Assembly (NCBI RefSeq): GCF_007752345.1
Contig: NZ_CP036299.1
Coordinates: 124,001-188,000 of the forward strand
Length of the DNA stretch: 64,000 nucleotides
Reading direction: 5' to 3'
DNA from: Planctopirus ephydatiae
GTDB taxonomy: Bacteria > Planctomycetota > Planctomycetia > Planctomycetales > Planctomycetaceae
Shown: positions 54,832 to 64,000 of the stretch, piece by piece
How the letters are laid out: the number at the start of each line of letters is the position of its first letter
Numbering within the stretch: position 1 is the first letter of the stretch
Position numbers and translations under genes: made by a program
Notes under the pieces: model-generated
Database searches by the model: none
The model's input: only the letters and a program-made list of their open reading frames with translations
What the model was told of the DNA's origin: nothing

Positions 54832-56073
54832 ATGGATGGATCTCCTGACTATTACATGCTTTCGGGCACACGCCAACTCTCTTCACTCGCCTGGAGATTG
54901 GTGGGTGTGGTTCTGGCATGCACCTGTTGCCTCGCCCATGATGTTCCGGCTCACGCCCAGAGCTTTCTGCCACAAGGGCCACGCTTTACCTATCCGAATC
55001 AGCAGACATCTTCTCTGATTGGCTACAATCGCTCGGTAGAATTCGAGCAGGCCATTCGAGCGCAATCCCCTTCTCCCACGTTTGAGCAACCTTACAACCC
55101 TTCCTTAGGGGCTCCACCGGCTGGGGCGTCTCCTCAATATCAGGTTCCTGCCGATCAGGCTCCTTATCTGGCCCCGCAAGGAGGTTATCAGGATCCTTTT
55201 CTGCAATATCCAGGAAATGCCGTTCCCGATTCGATGAATGCTTTCGGGGGTTCCCAGGTCTTTGGTGTCAATGGCCCGCAACCTTTCCGCACCGGATGGA
55301 TTCCCAGCCTGGAACTGGGGTGGCTCGCTCCCGCCAATGCAACTGGGGGGAATGCCAGCGGCGATATGCAGATCTTCGAAATCGACAGTGAATTGCGCTA
55401 CAACACGATCATCGGACGGGGCGGCTTATTCTCCATCGCCCCGCAATTCGGCATGCGATTCTGGGATGGCCCACTTTCCCCCAACCTGCCTGGTGAGGTC
55501 TATCGTTTTGGTCTCGATATGCAACTCGATACCGTCCCGGTCAATGGCTGGGGTGTGCGGGTGGGCTTCAATCCTTCGATCAACTCTGACTTGACTGCCA
55601 GCCTCGGTTCCGATGCGTTTAACTGGGATGGTACTGCCGCTCTCGTCTATCAGGCATCCCCCACATTCACCATAGTCGGTGGTGTCACCTACTGGGATCG
55701 TGTGGATAACTTTCTGTTGCCTTACGGCGGTGTGATCTGGTTGCCCAATGACCGCTGGGAGTTCCAGGTGCTCTTCCCCCGAGGCAAAATCAGTTATTTC
55801 ATGGGGAATTTCCTCAATGGGAGCCACTGGCTCTATGTCTCCGGTGGCTTCTACGCAGAAAGCTATCAAATCCAGATGCAGGGGCCAGATATCGCCGAGC
55901 AGATCCAGTTTACTGATTGGCGAGTGATGCTGGGTATTCGCAGCGATCACTGCTACTACGAAAAGTTTATCGAAGTCGGTGCGGTCCTCGGACGTGAGGT
56001 CGATTTCAAGTACGGCACACCCAACTTCGATCTCTCTGACACCTTCATGGCCCGTTTTGGCATTCGCTTCTAA
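54832..56073 (+). CDS. Outer-membrane beta-barrel protein
   Basis: A 413-residue protein with a signal peptide (LAWRLVGVVLACTCCLAHDV and PAHAQS), a Pro/Gln-rich linker, and a C-terminal barrel part with alternating aromatic strands (WIPSLELGWLAP, FDIDSEL-like IFEIDSELRYNT, LFSIAPQFGMRFWD, YRFGLDMQLDTVPVNGWGVR) ending in FMARFGIRF. The final aromatic residue fits an outer-membrane protein insertion signal. It resembles the DUF6268-type proteins common in planctomycetes. ATG 54832 has GGAG seven bases upstream. Confidence 0.75.
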   Translation: MDGSPDYYMLSGTRQLSSLAWRLVGVVLACTCCLAHDVPAHAQSFLPQGPRFTYPNQQTSSLIGYNRSVEFEQAIRAQSPSPTFEQPYNPSLGAPPAGASPQYQVPADQAPYLAPQGGYQDPFLQYPGNAVPDSMNAFGGSQVFGVNGPQPFRTGWIPSLELGWLAPANATGGNASGDMQIFEIDSELRYNTIIGRGGLFSIAPQFGMRFWDGPLSPNLPGEVYRFGLDMQLDTVPVNGWGVRVGFNPSINSDLTASLGSDAFNWDGTAALVYQASPTFTIVGGVTYWDRVDNFLLPYGGVIWLPNDRWEFQVLFPRGKISYFMGNFLNGSHWLYVSGGFYAESYQIQMQGPDIAEQIQFTDWRVMLGIRSDHCYYEKFIEVGAVLGREVDFKYGTPNFDLSDTFMARFGIRF

Positions 56074-56280
56074 AAATAATCGCCCCATGTAGGATGCATG
56101 CCGTAGGGCAGGCTCCCGCCTGCCGCAAGGTGCTAAAAATCACGTAGGGTGCATGCAGCGCCAGCGGAATGCACCACATTCGGCGTTGCTATCCACAACA
56201 GGTATATGAAGTCACAGAAGATTGGTGCATTGGCATGCACCCTACAAGTGGCATCTATCAACACAAGGTCTCACGCTCAT
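56074..56280. repeat. Spacer with family D repeats
   Basis: GTAGGGTGCATGCAGCGCCA (56143-56176, inverted) and TTGGTGCATTGGCATGCACC (56222-56246), plus GTAGGGCAGGCTCCCGCCTG at 56111. The palindromic arms are common to the family. Confidence 0.65.
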
Positions 56281-57246
56281 ATGGCGGCTCCACTGGCAAT
56301 CGTTCTTGCAGCTGGCAAAAGCACTCGCATGAAGTCGGCACTCCCGAAAGTCGTGCATCCACTCTTCGGTCGCCCCATGGTCGAATACGTCTTCGATGCC
56401 GCCCGAGCCGCTGGTGTCGAACGACTCGTCGTCGTGGTGGGCCATCGAGCCGATGAAGTCCAGGCGATTCTGGCACATCACAAAGATGTCGAATTCGCTT
56501 TACAGACTGAGCAGAAGGGAACTGGCCACGCCGTCAAAATGTGTCTGCCAGCCCTGCAAACGCATCAGGGGCCAGTGCTGATTCTTTCTGGTGATACTCC
56601 ACTGCTCAAAGTCGATTCACTCAAAAAACTCCTGGCTGCCCAGGGGGCTGGTGCTGCGGCTGTGATTGGGACAGCCAAGACTCAGGCCAATGAAGGGTTG
56701 GGCCGCATTGTCCGTTCTCCCGAAGGTGAGTTTCTGCGCATTGTTGAAGAACGCGATGCGACACCTGCCGAAAAGCGGATTCAGGAGATCAATACCGGAT
56801 GCTACGCCTTTGATGGTCAGAAGCTCGCCAGTGCTCTCGAGCGACTCCAGCCCACCAATGCCCAGGGCGAGTATTATCTCACAGATGCACCGGCTCTCCT
56901 CAAAGCCGATCGAGAATTAGTGATTGCAGCCGACTGCTTCGATATCGAAGAAGCCATGGGCGTCAATACGCGTGTTCAACTGGCCGAGGTGGCACAGGTC
57001 ATCAAAGATCGAACGGATCGGCAATTGATGGCTGAAGGTGTGACAATTGTGGATCCCCGGCTGGTGTCGATTGATCCTCAGGCGAAGATCGCGGCCGATG
57101 TCGTCATCGAACCTTTTGTTGTCATCCGCGGTGCGGTCGAAATCGGGCCTGACAGCCACATTGGCCCGCATGCCGTTCTGGAAGGCCCGTTGATACTCCC
57201 TGGAGGTTCAATCGTCAAACCTTTCCAGCATCTTCCCTCACGATAA
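56281..57246 (+). CDS. GlmU-like UDP-GlcNAc pyrophosphorylase lacking the acetyltransferase domain
   Basis: A nucleotidyltransferase of 321 residues. The start AIVLAAGKSTRMKSALPKVV is the sugar-nucleotide pyrophosphorylase signature, followed by PMVEYVFDAARAAGVERLVV, QTEQKGTGHAV, LILSGDTPLL and EINTGCYAFDG. The C-terminus only begins the left-handed beta-helix (IGPDSHIGPHAVLEGP), so the acetyltransferase domain of bifunctional GlmU is absent. It may make UDP-GlcNAc or another UDP-sugar, with the acetyltransferase elsewhere. It ends 9 bases inside the convergent LOG gene. Confidence 0.85.
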   Translation: MAAPLAIVLAAGKSTRMKSALPKVVHPLFGRPMVEYVFDAARAAGVERLVVVVGHRADEVQAILAHHKDVEFALQTEQKGTGHAVKMCLPALQTHQGPVLILSGDTPLLKVDSLKKLLAAQGAGAAAVIGTAKTQANEGLGRIVRSPEGEFLRIVEERDATPAEKRIQEINTGCYAFDGQKLASALERLQPTNAQGEYYLTDAPALLKADRELVIAADCFDIEEAMGVNTRVQLAEVAQVIKDRTDRQLMAEGVTIVDPRLVSIDPQAKIAADVVIEPFVVIRGAVEIGPDSHIGPHAVLEGPLILPGGSIVKPFQHLPSR

Positions 57247-58317
57247 AGATGGCTGCTGAGGGGAAAGTTCTGGCGACGGAAGTTCTGGCGAAAGGTTGAG
57301 GGCGTCGATCAATTGCCGCAGGCGCCCGGTTTCCCGCCGCTGGAAATGAAAGCGCAAGCGGGGAAGATCTTTCAAATGTGGCTCGTCCGCTTCGAAGGGA
57401 TGGGCGGCTGTCCGCTCGATCGTGCCTGAGATGAGCAGATCGGCAAACTCGACATTCAACTGATCCAGCAGTTCATCGCTGATGGGGTGGTTCAGCCTGA
57501 GCACCAGATTCTGTTTGACAAATCGCATGCTGTTATAGACACGGTAAAAACTCAGCACTTCAGAAACGGCTGCCGCCGGCGAATGGACGATCCGGTAGAG
57601 CGAGAGATCAGCCGGTGAAATCAGGCCTCGGTCCAGAAGTTGATGGCGAATGAAATCCTGCAGGGCACACCAGTAATTGCAATCGGGCTGATCGACCAGC
57701 ACGATAGGCAGCATGTCCCGCTTCCCGGTCTGGATCAGCGTGAGTGTTTCAAAGAGTTCATCGAGTGTTCCGAAGCCACCCGGATAGACCACAACGGCAT
57801 GCACTTCTTTGACGAACATCAGTTTGCGGGTAAAGAAAAATCGAAACGTGACCAGCTTCGGATCACCATCAATGACCGAGTTGGCCTGCTGTTCGAAGGG
57901 AAGCAGAATGTTCACGCCCATCGACATGGGCAAACCGGCACCGACATGGGCACCTTCCATGATGCCGCTCCCCGCGCCTGTTAAGACCATCCAGTTGTTT
58001 TGAGCCATCAGGCGGCCAAACTCGACCGATGAGAGATAATCGGGATGATTCGCCGGAGTGCGGGCCGAACCAAAAACCGTCACCTTGCGATGGAGTCGAT
58101 AAGGAGTAAAGACTTTGAAGGCGTAACGCAGTTCTTTAGCGGCCCGGGCAATAATTTTGATATCACCGCGCGTGGCCTGATCACGTTCGAGTTTCTCGGC
58201 CACTTCTCGAATCTGGGCCAGGAATGCAGATTTTCCACCGATCTCTGGTTCCTGCTCAGAAATCAGCGTGTGTTCTTCCGCTTCACCCGCAATCGGGAGT
58301 GGGAGTTCGTCTTCCAT
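57238..58317 (-). CDS. LOG-family protein (TIGR00730-like Rossmann fold)
   Basis: A 359-residue protein with the LOG core: VTVFGSARTPANHPDY, MVLTGAGSGIMEGAHVGAG and PGGFGTLDELFETLTLIQ, the last including the PGG-x-GT-x-x-E motif. In the family these bind nucleotide monophosphates and hydrolyse cytokinin ribosides or AMP-like compounds. It has N- and C-terminal extensions not found in the 180-residue plant-type enzymes, so the substrate may differ. Confidence 0.85.
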   Translation of the reverse strand: MEDELPLPIAGEAEEHTLISEQEPEIGGKSAFLAQIREVAEKLERDQATRGDIKIIARAAKELRYAFKVFTPYRLHRKVTVFGSARTPANHPDYLSSVEFGRLMAQNNWMVLTGAGSGIMEGAHVGAGLPMSMGVNILLPFEQQANSVIDGDPKLVTFRFFFTRKLMFVKEVHAVVVYPGGFGTLDELFETLTLIQTGKRDMLPIVLVDQPDCNYWCALQDFIRHQLLDRGLISPADLSLYRIVHSPAAAVSEVLSFYRVYNSMRFVKQNLVLRLNHPISDELLDQLNVEFADLLISGTIERTAAHPFEADEPHLKDLPRLRFHFQRRETGRLRQLIDALNLSPELPSPELSPQQPSLS

Positions 58318-58480
58318 GGTCGATCCTGTGGCTCGGTAGGCCTGTCAATGATGCGAAGTGATTTCGTTCCTGTGAGAACGCATTTCGAGAATCATTGGAT
58401 CATGCCGGAAGCCGGCGGCCAACAGGCTGGGCGACTTTTCCACATCCGCCGGGGCAGCCAAGGTTGGTTGGCACCCCGTA

Positions 58481-61400
58481 TCAATTGAAGTCCTTGAACT
58501 CACCACCGTTCCAGAGAATCCGGCATTTCGGATGCATGGATTGGAATTTGTCGACGGAGTCGGCCGTGACCTTCGTTTCGAGGAGATTCAGTCGTTTCAG
58601 GTTGGGCAGGGCATTCACCAGCAGCAATAAACCCTGATCACTGAACTGCGTGTTGCTGAGGGTCAGCTCTTCAAGCTGATGCAGCTTGAGGAAAACTTTT
58701 GCAGAGGCGTCGGTCAATCGGGTGTGATTGAGTCCGAGGTAAGTGAGGTTTTCAGCAGTGGCTAGATCTGCAACACCCTCGTCGGTCAGCCCTGTAAAGT
58801 TCAAAGTCGCCATTTCCAGATTCTGTAAACTTCCAAAGGCCGCGATCGAGGCATCGGTGATCCGAGTGCCACCGAGATTGAGATAAGTGTAATCAGGTGA
58901 CGCGATCGACTGGATGAATTTGTCATCCGCCTGTGTGGCCCAGACGGATAAAAAGGTCAGCCTTTTGCAGCCTGAAAAGGACGAGAGCCCCTTGCTCGTT
59001 ACAGCCTGGCCATCGAGCTTTAACTTTGTGATGGAGGTTATTCCTTCAAACGCCTTGAGATGTTCGTCGGTGATTCCCATGTTCAAAAGCTGCAGATCGG
59101 ACAAATGGCGGCACCCTTTGAAGATCTCGAAATCACGAGGTGTGAGAGTTTTCAACCCTTCAAGACTGATGCCCGTCAATTTGAACAGGTGCGGCGGCAG
59201 TATCGCCGGGTCCCCGTGCAGCGGATCTTTGGCATTATCGAGCCAGACGTATTTTCCCTGTTTGAGGACAAACGCAGCCGCTGCACGGTCGGCCTTGGCG
59301 TTCTTCACCAGTTCATCGCCATTCGGCTCCCATCTCGGCAGCACGCCCGCATCGCACTTTACTTCGCAAAGCGGTTTCTGCTTGCGGAATGACTCGATCG
59401 CCTCTGGCGTGACCTGAGTGTACCGCAGATCGACCGAGAGCAGATGGGGTAGCTTCATCAAATAGGAAAAGACCTCGTTGGTGACTTTGGAACCCTGCAG
59501 CTCAAGAGATCGCAAAGCCTTCAGTTCGCAGATCTCGCGAACACCTTCATCACCGATCCCCGTGTTGTAAAGCGCAAGGAAGGTGAGTCGATGGCAATCC
59601 TTGAGGGCGGCAAGATCTTTGTTTTTGATCGATGTGAAGGCCAGCCGGGAGCTGCGCAAGTTGGAAAGATTGTTGAGCGCCGCGAGACCCTTTCCCGTAA
59701 CCTGCGTCCCGCCCAGATCGAGATTCGTCAACGCATTTTCCTTCAAGGCGGCGAGATCCTCGTCACCCACGGGCACCGCCCACGCTTCCAGATGTGTCAG
59801 GTGCTTGAACTTTCGGATCGCGGCACCTGTGACCTTCTCGCACTGGGTCAGTTCAAGATGTGTGAGTTTCGGCAGATCCTCCAAAGGCTTCAAGTGGGCA
59901 TCGGTGATGGAGGAGAATCCCAGCCGTACTTTCTCAAGATCCCGACATCCGGAAAAGACTTCGAAGTCCTTCGCGGCGAGGTTACGCTTGTCTTTCAATT
60001 CAATTCCGGTGAGTTGCACAGAATTGGCGAATTCCGCGACGGACAGCGATTGCCGTGCGGTCGATTCCCCGTTGATCCAAACGGAACCCTGCTGGTTCAG
60101 CACATAGCGGGCGGCAGCGTGATCCGAGCCAGTGCTCGGGATGACCTTCTCCGTCATCAGTCGATCGGATGGTGGATATTCGGAAAGGGGCCAGATGCGA
60201 ACGGTACGATCGTCGCTCCCCGAGACGAGACGTTTGCCGTCGTTCGAGAAACCAACATCATTGACTCTTGCAGCGTGGCCAGTGAATCGTTCGAGAATCG
60301 ATCCAGAACGGGTGTCGTAAAGCGAAACCTGGCCGGAGTCATCACCGACCACAAAGGATGAGCCGTCCGGCGAGAAGGCCACGCAGCGGGGTTGGCTGTC
60401 GAGAATCTCATCGTCGCCGATGCACAGCAACTGCCGTCCGGCAGACCAATCCCACAGCCGGATCGTGAAGTCTGGTGCACAGGAGAGGAGCAACTGGCCA
60501 TTGGCCGACATCACCACCTGTGTGGGTGGCTTGGTATGGCCCTGAAAGGTCCTGGCAATCTCGCCAGTGTCTGTCTTCCACGCACGGATTTCACCCGGCC
60601 CATTCCAGACAGCACTCAATAAATAGTTCGCATCCGGTGAAAACGACATGCGAGGTGCTTCGACGCCGGGTGGTGTCTCTTGAAAAATGACCCGGGGCAG
60701 TTCGTTCCCATCCGGTAAACTCCAGGAGTTGATCCCACCTTTCCCACTGCGGGCCAGCTTCACCACACCTCCCTGAGGCGAGAATGTCACACAGCGGACG
60801 CAGTGGTTATCGACCAGTGGGAAGTGATGCAAGCGTTTGCCGGTTTCCATGTTCCAGACATAGACTCGCGGCTCCGAAGGGCCATTAGCGGTTGCCCAGC
60901 CCGAAGAGGCTGCCAGAGATGTTCCATCGGGCGAGATGGCAATCCCCAGGGGCCCGTAATGACTCCCTTCCGTCATCCGCAAGCGGCGAATCTCTTTACC
61001 GGTTTGGGCATCCCAGATGCGAACCGTGTTGTCCTTCCCGGCAACGTGATAACGAACGCCGCCACGAATTTCGTGATCATCACCATTACTGGCCGAAACG
61101 ATTCGTGAACCATCTTTGCTGAAGGCGACCCAGCGCACCGGGTCGATATGCTGCATGGTGAGCACAGGTGCGGCGGGATCAACCGTTTTGGATGTTGCCG
61201 GAATCGGTGCCGCTGGTGATGCCCGCGGCAGATCGGGAACTCCTTCCCAGAGCAGATTTCCCTGCGGGTCGGTGACGCGAATGTTGCGAAAGCGGACCGC
61301 AGCGTTCCAACTGGCGAAGCCGACTTTCCCTTGAAGACGATGAGGATCGGCCATCGTGAGTACCTGTTCTCCATCGAGAAAACAGGTGGTTTTGTCGCCG

Positions 61401-63448
61401 CGAAGCTGCAGTTTGACCTGATACCACCGTTGACGTTCGAAGGCGAAGTTGAGATATCCCCCGTCGTTATCGCGGCTCCATTTTCCCTCGATCACACGAT
61501 TGAGTTCTATGGCCCGCCCACCATAAGCACCTAAGGGGAAACTCAGCGCATTATTGAAATCGAGCAGGCGAAAGAGGCCGATGCCTCCCTGACTGTCGGC
61601 GGCATTCGAGGTGGTCAACGTTTCGTAACTGAAGTTGATATCCGTCCACTCCGGGTTTCCAAAACTCATATGGGATGGAAACACGGATGACAGGACGACT
61701 TCGTTGCCGTCTGCCATCCAGTTCCCTTTGAGAATGGTTGCCGAGCGATCTTTGTAGAGCCCCGATCCAGCACTTGATTGGCCCATGGTGGCTGTGGCCT
61801 GAGCAGGCTTGCGAGTTCCTTCCTGGCTGATCTTCAATATTTCCCGGCCGTGGCTGGAAATGTTCACCAGTTGCTTGAGGATGAGGGCATCGCCTTCTTT
61901 GGCCTCCACTTCGTACTGGCCCGGCTGCAGCCGCAGTTCTTTTACACCAGCACCAGTCACGACGATTTCCTGCCCGTCAATGCGCAGCGAGATGTTCGGA
62001 TCATCCACTTCGACCACGAGTGTCCCGGTGGGTGTGAACAAGCGGATCACTGTTTTCGTGACGGCGGTAACACCGGAGGCTTCCGTCATGCCAAAGCCGA
62101 GAAGTATGGCGAAGAGGACAAGTGCCGCCAGACCCAAGGGCCTGCTGGCCCAGTTCGAAAAACTCGAACTGAAACTGTGCGAGCCTGCGAGAAAAACTGT
62201 CGTGGCAGGCTCCTGTTTCGAAGCTGGCTTTTCTGCCTGGGAACTGCGCGGTTTCGCATCACCATTGCGGAGTTCAGACTCCGAGAGGTGCGGAGCTTTG
62301 TCGCGCAGATTCAGCCGAGCAGCGACTTCGGTCGCGGATTCAAAACGTGCTTCGCGATCCTTGGCATGAAGTTTTTCGACAATAGCAATCAGCCAGACAG
62401 GGATCTCGGGAACAATGTCGTGCATGTCGCGCGGCGTGTCTTCCACCACGCGCTTAAGGACAGCCATCGTATTGGCAGCACGAAAGGGAGGCCTGCCTGT
62501 GCAAAGGACATAAAGCACACTTCCCAGGCTGAACAGATCCGAGCGATAATCGAGTGGCTCGCCGCGTGCCTGCTCAGGAGACATGTACAGCGGCGTACCG
62601 GCAATCACGCCGCTTTGTGTGATGCTCGCATCGTCGGCCGTGCGCGCCAGACCGAAATCGGTAATTTTGACGCGGTGAGAACCATCTTCAACCAGTATGT
62701 TCCCTGGTTTGATATCGCGATGGATGAGTCCGGTCGCATGGGCAGCTGCCAATCCACTGGCGATCTGCTGACCGACGTCAACGACTTCATCAATGGAGAA
62801 CGGGCCCTTCTCTTCGTGCATCTGCTGCAACGTTTTCCCAGCAATGTACTCCATGACAATGAAAGGCAGCGGCTGCTCTTCGACGGCATAAATCTGCACG
62901 ACGTGATCATGGCGAATGGCCGCAGCGGCTCGTGCTTCGCGCAGAAACCGCTTTCGGGCTGGCGATGTGACTGCCAGTTCCGGTGCCATCAGCTTGAGAG
63001 CAACGCGGCGGTGTAGCTTTTCATCGAAAGCGCGAAACACCGTCCCGCAACCGCCGCTTCCCAGGACTTCTTCGATCTCGTAATGCAGCAACCGCCCCAG
63101 TGAGCCGGGCTTGGTCGAGGGCGTGAGGATCGATAAATCGAGGCGATCTTCACTGCTGGTCGAATCGACGCTGGTGATTTCTCCTGCAGGAGCCGATGAA
63201 GCATTGGGTTCGGCATCGGTATCGTCGCGTGTGTTCCCTGCGAAATTGGTAAGGCCGGCAATCTTCAGAAACGCGCCCGATTCCTCATGCGCTTTGATCA
63301 ATTTCTCGACACGAAGGCGCAGCGCAGGATCGGAGTGACAAGCCTCGTCGAGATAAACTTTTCGCCGCTGAGGGTCGTCGATGTCAATGGCTGCCAGAAA
63401 GATCGATTCTTCATCGGGCGTGCCAGTTTTTTTGTCGTCCGGATGCAT
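58481..63448 (-). CDS. Giant membrane Ser/Thr kinase with DUF1080, WD40 and leucine-rich repeats
   Basis: A 1655-residue protein. The kinase has the glycine loop LGSGGCGTVFRA (129-140), Lys152 in VALKLM, HRDIKPGN (Asp245), and DFG (264-266). A membrane helix lies near 437-455 (RPLGLAALVLFAILLGFG). After it come a PEGA-like strand pair (LVVEVDDPNISLRIDGQEI), a DUF1080/LamG-like domain (about 570-735), a WD40 propeller (about 770-1100; e.g. VNDVGFSNDGKRLVSGSDDR) and leucine-rich repeats (about 1150-1650). The kinase is inside the cell and the repeats outside, so it likely reads an external or periplasmic ligand. Confidence 0.92.
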   Translation of the reverse strand: MHPDDKKTGTPDEESIFLAAIDIDDPQRRKVYLDEACHSDPALRLRVEKLIKAHEESGAFLKIAGLTNFAGNTRDDTDAEPNASSAPAGEITSVDSTSSEDRLDLSILTPSTKPGSLGRLLHYEIEEVLGSGGCGTVFRAFDEKLHRRVALKLMAPELAVTSPARKRFLREARAAAAIRHDHVVQIYAVEEQPLPFIVMEYIAGKTLQQMHEEKGPFSIDEVVDVGQQIASGLAAAHATGLIHRDIKPGNILVEDGSHRVKITDFGLARTADDASITQSGVIAGTPLYMSPEQARGEPLDYRSDLFSLGSVLYVLCTGRPPFRAANTMAVLKRVVEDTPRDMHDIVPEIPVWLIAIVEKLHAKDREARFESATEVAARLNLRDKAPHLSESELRNGDAKPRSSQAEKPASKQEPATTVFLAGSHSFSSSFSNWASRPLGLAALVLFAILLGFGMTEASGVTAVTKTVIRLFTPTGTLVVEVDDPNISLRIDGQEIVVTGAGVKELRLQPGQYEVEAKEGDALILKQLVNISSHGREILKISQEGTRKPAQATATMGQSSAGSGLYKDRSATILKGNWMADGNEVVLSSVFPSHMSFGNPEWTDINFSYETLTTSNAADSQGGIGLFRLLDFNNALSFPLGAYGGRAIELNRVIEGKWSRDNDGGYLNFAFERQRWYQVKLQLRGDKTTCFLDGEQVLTMADPHRLQGKVGFASWNAAVRFRNIRVTDPQGNLLWEGVPDLPRASPAAPIPATSKTVDPAAPVLTMQHIDPVRWVAFSKDGSRIVSASNGDDHEIRGGVRYHVAGKDNTVRIWDAQTGKEIRRLRMTEGSHYGPLGIAISPDGTSLAASSGWATANGPSEPRVYVWNMETGKRLHHFPLVDNHCVRCVTFSPQGGVVKLARSGKGGINSWSLPDGNELPRVIFQETPPGVEAPRMSFSPDANYLLSAVWNGPGEIRAWKTDTGEIARTFQGHTKPPTQVVMSANGQLLLSCAPDFTIRLWDWSAGRQLLCIGDDEILDSQPRCVAFSPDGSSFVVGDDSGQVSLYDTRSGSILERFTGHAARVNDVGFSNDGKRLVSGSDDRTVRIWPLSEYPPSDRLMTEKVIPSTGSDHAAARYVLNQQGSVWINGESTARQSLSVAEFANSVQLTGIELKDKRNLAAKDFEVFSGCRDLEKVRLGFSSITDAHLKPLEDLPKLTHLELTQCEKVTGAAIRKFKHLTHLEAWAVPVGDEDLAALKENALTNLDLGGTQVTGKGLAALNNLSNLRSSRLAFTSIKNKDLAALKDCHRLTFLALYNTGIGDEGVREICELKALRSLELQGSKVTNEVFSYLMKLPHLLSVDLRYTQVTPEAIESFRKQKPLCEVKCDAGVLPRWEPNGDELVKNAKADRAAAAFVLKQGKYVWLDNAKDPLHGDPAILPPHLFKLTGISLEGLKTLTPRDFEIFKGCRHLSDLQLLNMGITDEHLKAFEGITSITKLKLDGQAVTSKGLSSFSGCKRLTFLSVWATQADDKFIQSIASPDYTYLNLGGTRITDASIAAFGSLQNLEMATLNFTGLTDEGVADLATAENLTYLGLNHTRLTDASAKVFLKLHQLEELTLSNTQFSDQGLLLLVNALPNLKRLNLLETKVTADSVDKFQSMHPKCRILWNGGEFKDFN

Positions 63449-63619
63449 ACCATCAACCTCAAAACTTGCATTCTTCGCAGACCCTCAGAGATCAATGCGA
63501 GAATGGCAAAAGATGATGGCCAGGAAAAATGAATTTTATTCGTAGTTGGTGAATCGAGTCAAAAAACCAGTGCGTGAATGACCTGCCAGGAGTGACACAA
63601 CCTCCTGAAAAATTTGTCA

Positions 63620-64000
63620 TTACGACGAGAGCGACTGGAGCATGCCGACCAGTGCCAGGCGCAAATTGGCCTGAGTCCACAACAGGGGTGTGATGTCATT
63701 GGGTATGTACGATCCTGCTTCGCAGAAGTAGGACTCCGGGCATTTGTAGGGACCAAAGCGGCTTTCTGGCAGCGTGAGCTGTGTGAGAGCCCGCAGCAGG
63801 TGGAACTTCTGCAATGCCAGATCTTCCGGCTGGCCGTGCGTGCGATACCATTCGCCAGCAATGATCGAAATGATTGGATCAAACAGGCACCACTGTGCTT
63901 CGAAACCTTTCTTCAAGAGTTGATCGCGAGCCGACTGATCTTCGCTGTAATCGGTCGATCGTTTTTCGGCACTGACCAGCGTGCGATAATCGGCACACCA
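63620..64000 (-). CDS. Glycoside hydrolase family 15-like protein, N-terminus cut by window edge
   Basis: The C-terminal 126 residues of a longer protein that continues past the right edge. PESYFCEAGSYIPNDITPLL then WTQANLRLALVGMLQSL is the pattern of the GH15/phosphorylase-kinase (alpha,alpha-toroid) group, which act on alpha-glucans. The family is judged from this end alone. It ends with a TAA at 63620. Confidence 0.6.
   Translation of the reverse strand, partial: WCADYRTLVSAEKRSTDYSEDQSARDQLLKKGFEAQWCLFDPIISIIAGEWYRTHGQPEDLALQKFHLLRALTQLTLPESRFGPYKCPESYFCEAGSYIPNDITPLLWTQANLRLALVGMLQSLSS

Noticed and set aside
61778-63016. Open frame of 412 codons on + opposite the kinase
   Set aside because: Antisense shadow of the kinase domain coding sequence.

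Overview
The window looks like a planctomycete chromosome, most likely a Planctopirus/Planctomyces-like member of the Planctomycetales. This rests on moderately GC-rich DNA, a TIGR03067-type secreted protein, DUF5077/DUF3472 and FG-GAP proteins, a very large kinase with WD40 and leucine-rich repeats, an Ala/Lys-rich H1-like protein, and many short palindromic repeats between genes. It carries no rRNA, tRNA, CRISPR array or insertion sequence that I can support. The genus is an inference; no marker gene was compared.

Layout. 1-2.5 kb: the start of a DUF3472 protein (cut by the left edge), a methyltransferase and a TIGR03067-like protein. 3.0-9.8 kb (+): two small membrane proteins, a lipoprotein, a papain-like protease, a secreted thioredoxin-fold protein, an ABC ATPase/GNAT pair in two frames, and the small and large terminase subunits. 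10.2-37.2 kb: ordinary host genes, namely a NERD nuclease, ahcY, cinA, tadA, htrA, lutA-lutB, sugar isomerase-like proteins, phnX, an FG-GAP protein, an FHA protein, an H1-like protein, tatD, thiG, a MoxR-type ATPase, a PQQ-like propeller, a HEAT-type protein and sthA. 37.4-51.9 kb (-): a tailed-phage head and tail assembly line in the order portal, protease/scaffold, decoration protein, major capsid, chaperone-like gene with a frameshift, small connectors, HK97 gp10-like, tail terminator, tail tube, tape measure, tail tip, Ser-rich tail protein, then three sugar-transfer-type genes. 52.2-64 kb: ilvE, a DHA2 exporter, an outer-membrane protein, a GlmU-like pyrophosphorylase, a LOG-family protein, the giant kinase, and the tail end of a GH15-like protein cut by the right edge.

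Main point. The terminase block (+, ending 9772) and the portal-led block (-, starting 51918) are two halves of one phage-type morphogenesis system. Flipping the roughly 42 kb between them would put the portal gene directly behind the large terminase on one strand, the standard phage order. The two blocks contain no recognisable integrase, repressor or replication gene, host-type repeats lie between virion genes, and most virion genes are open. A domesticated, gene-transfer-agent-like particle or an old prophage split by an inversion is the simplest reading. Two -1 frame changes (in the ABC/GNAT pair and the chaperone-like gene) and a Ser-rich tail protein beside glycosyltransferases are the most testable details.
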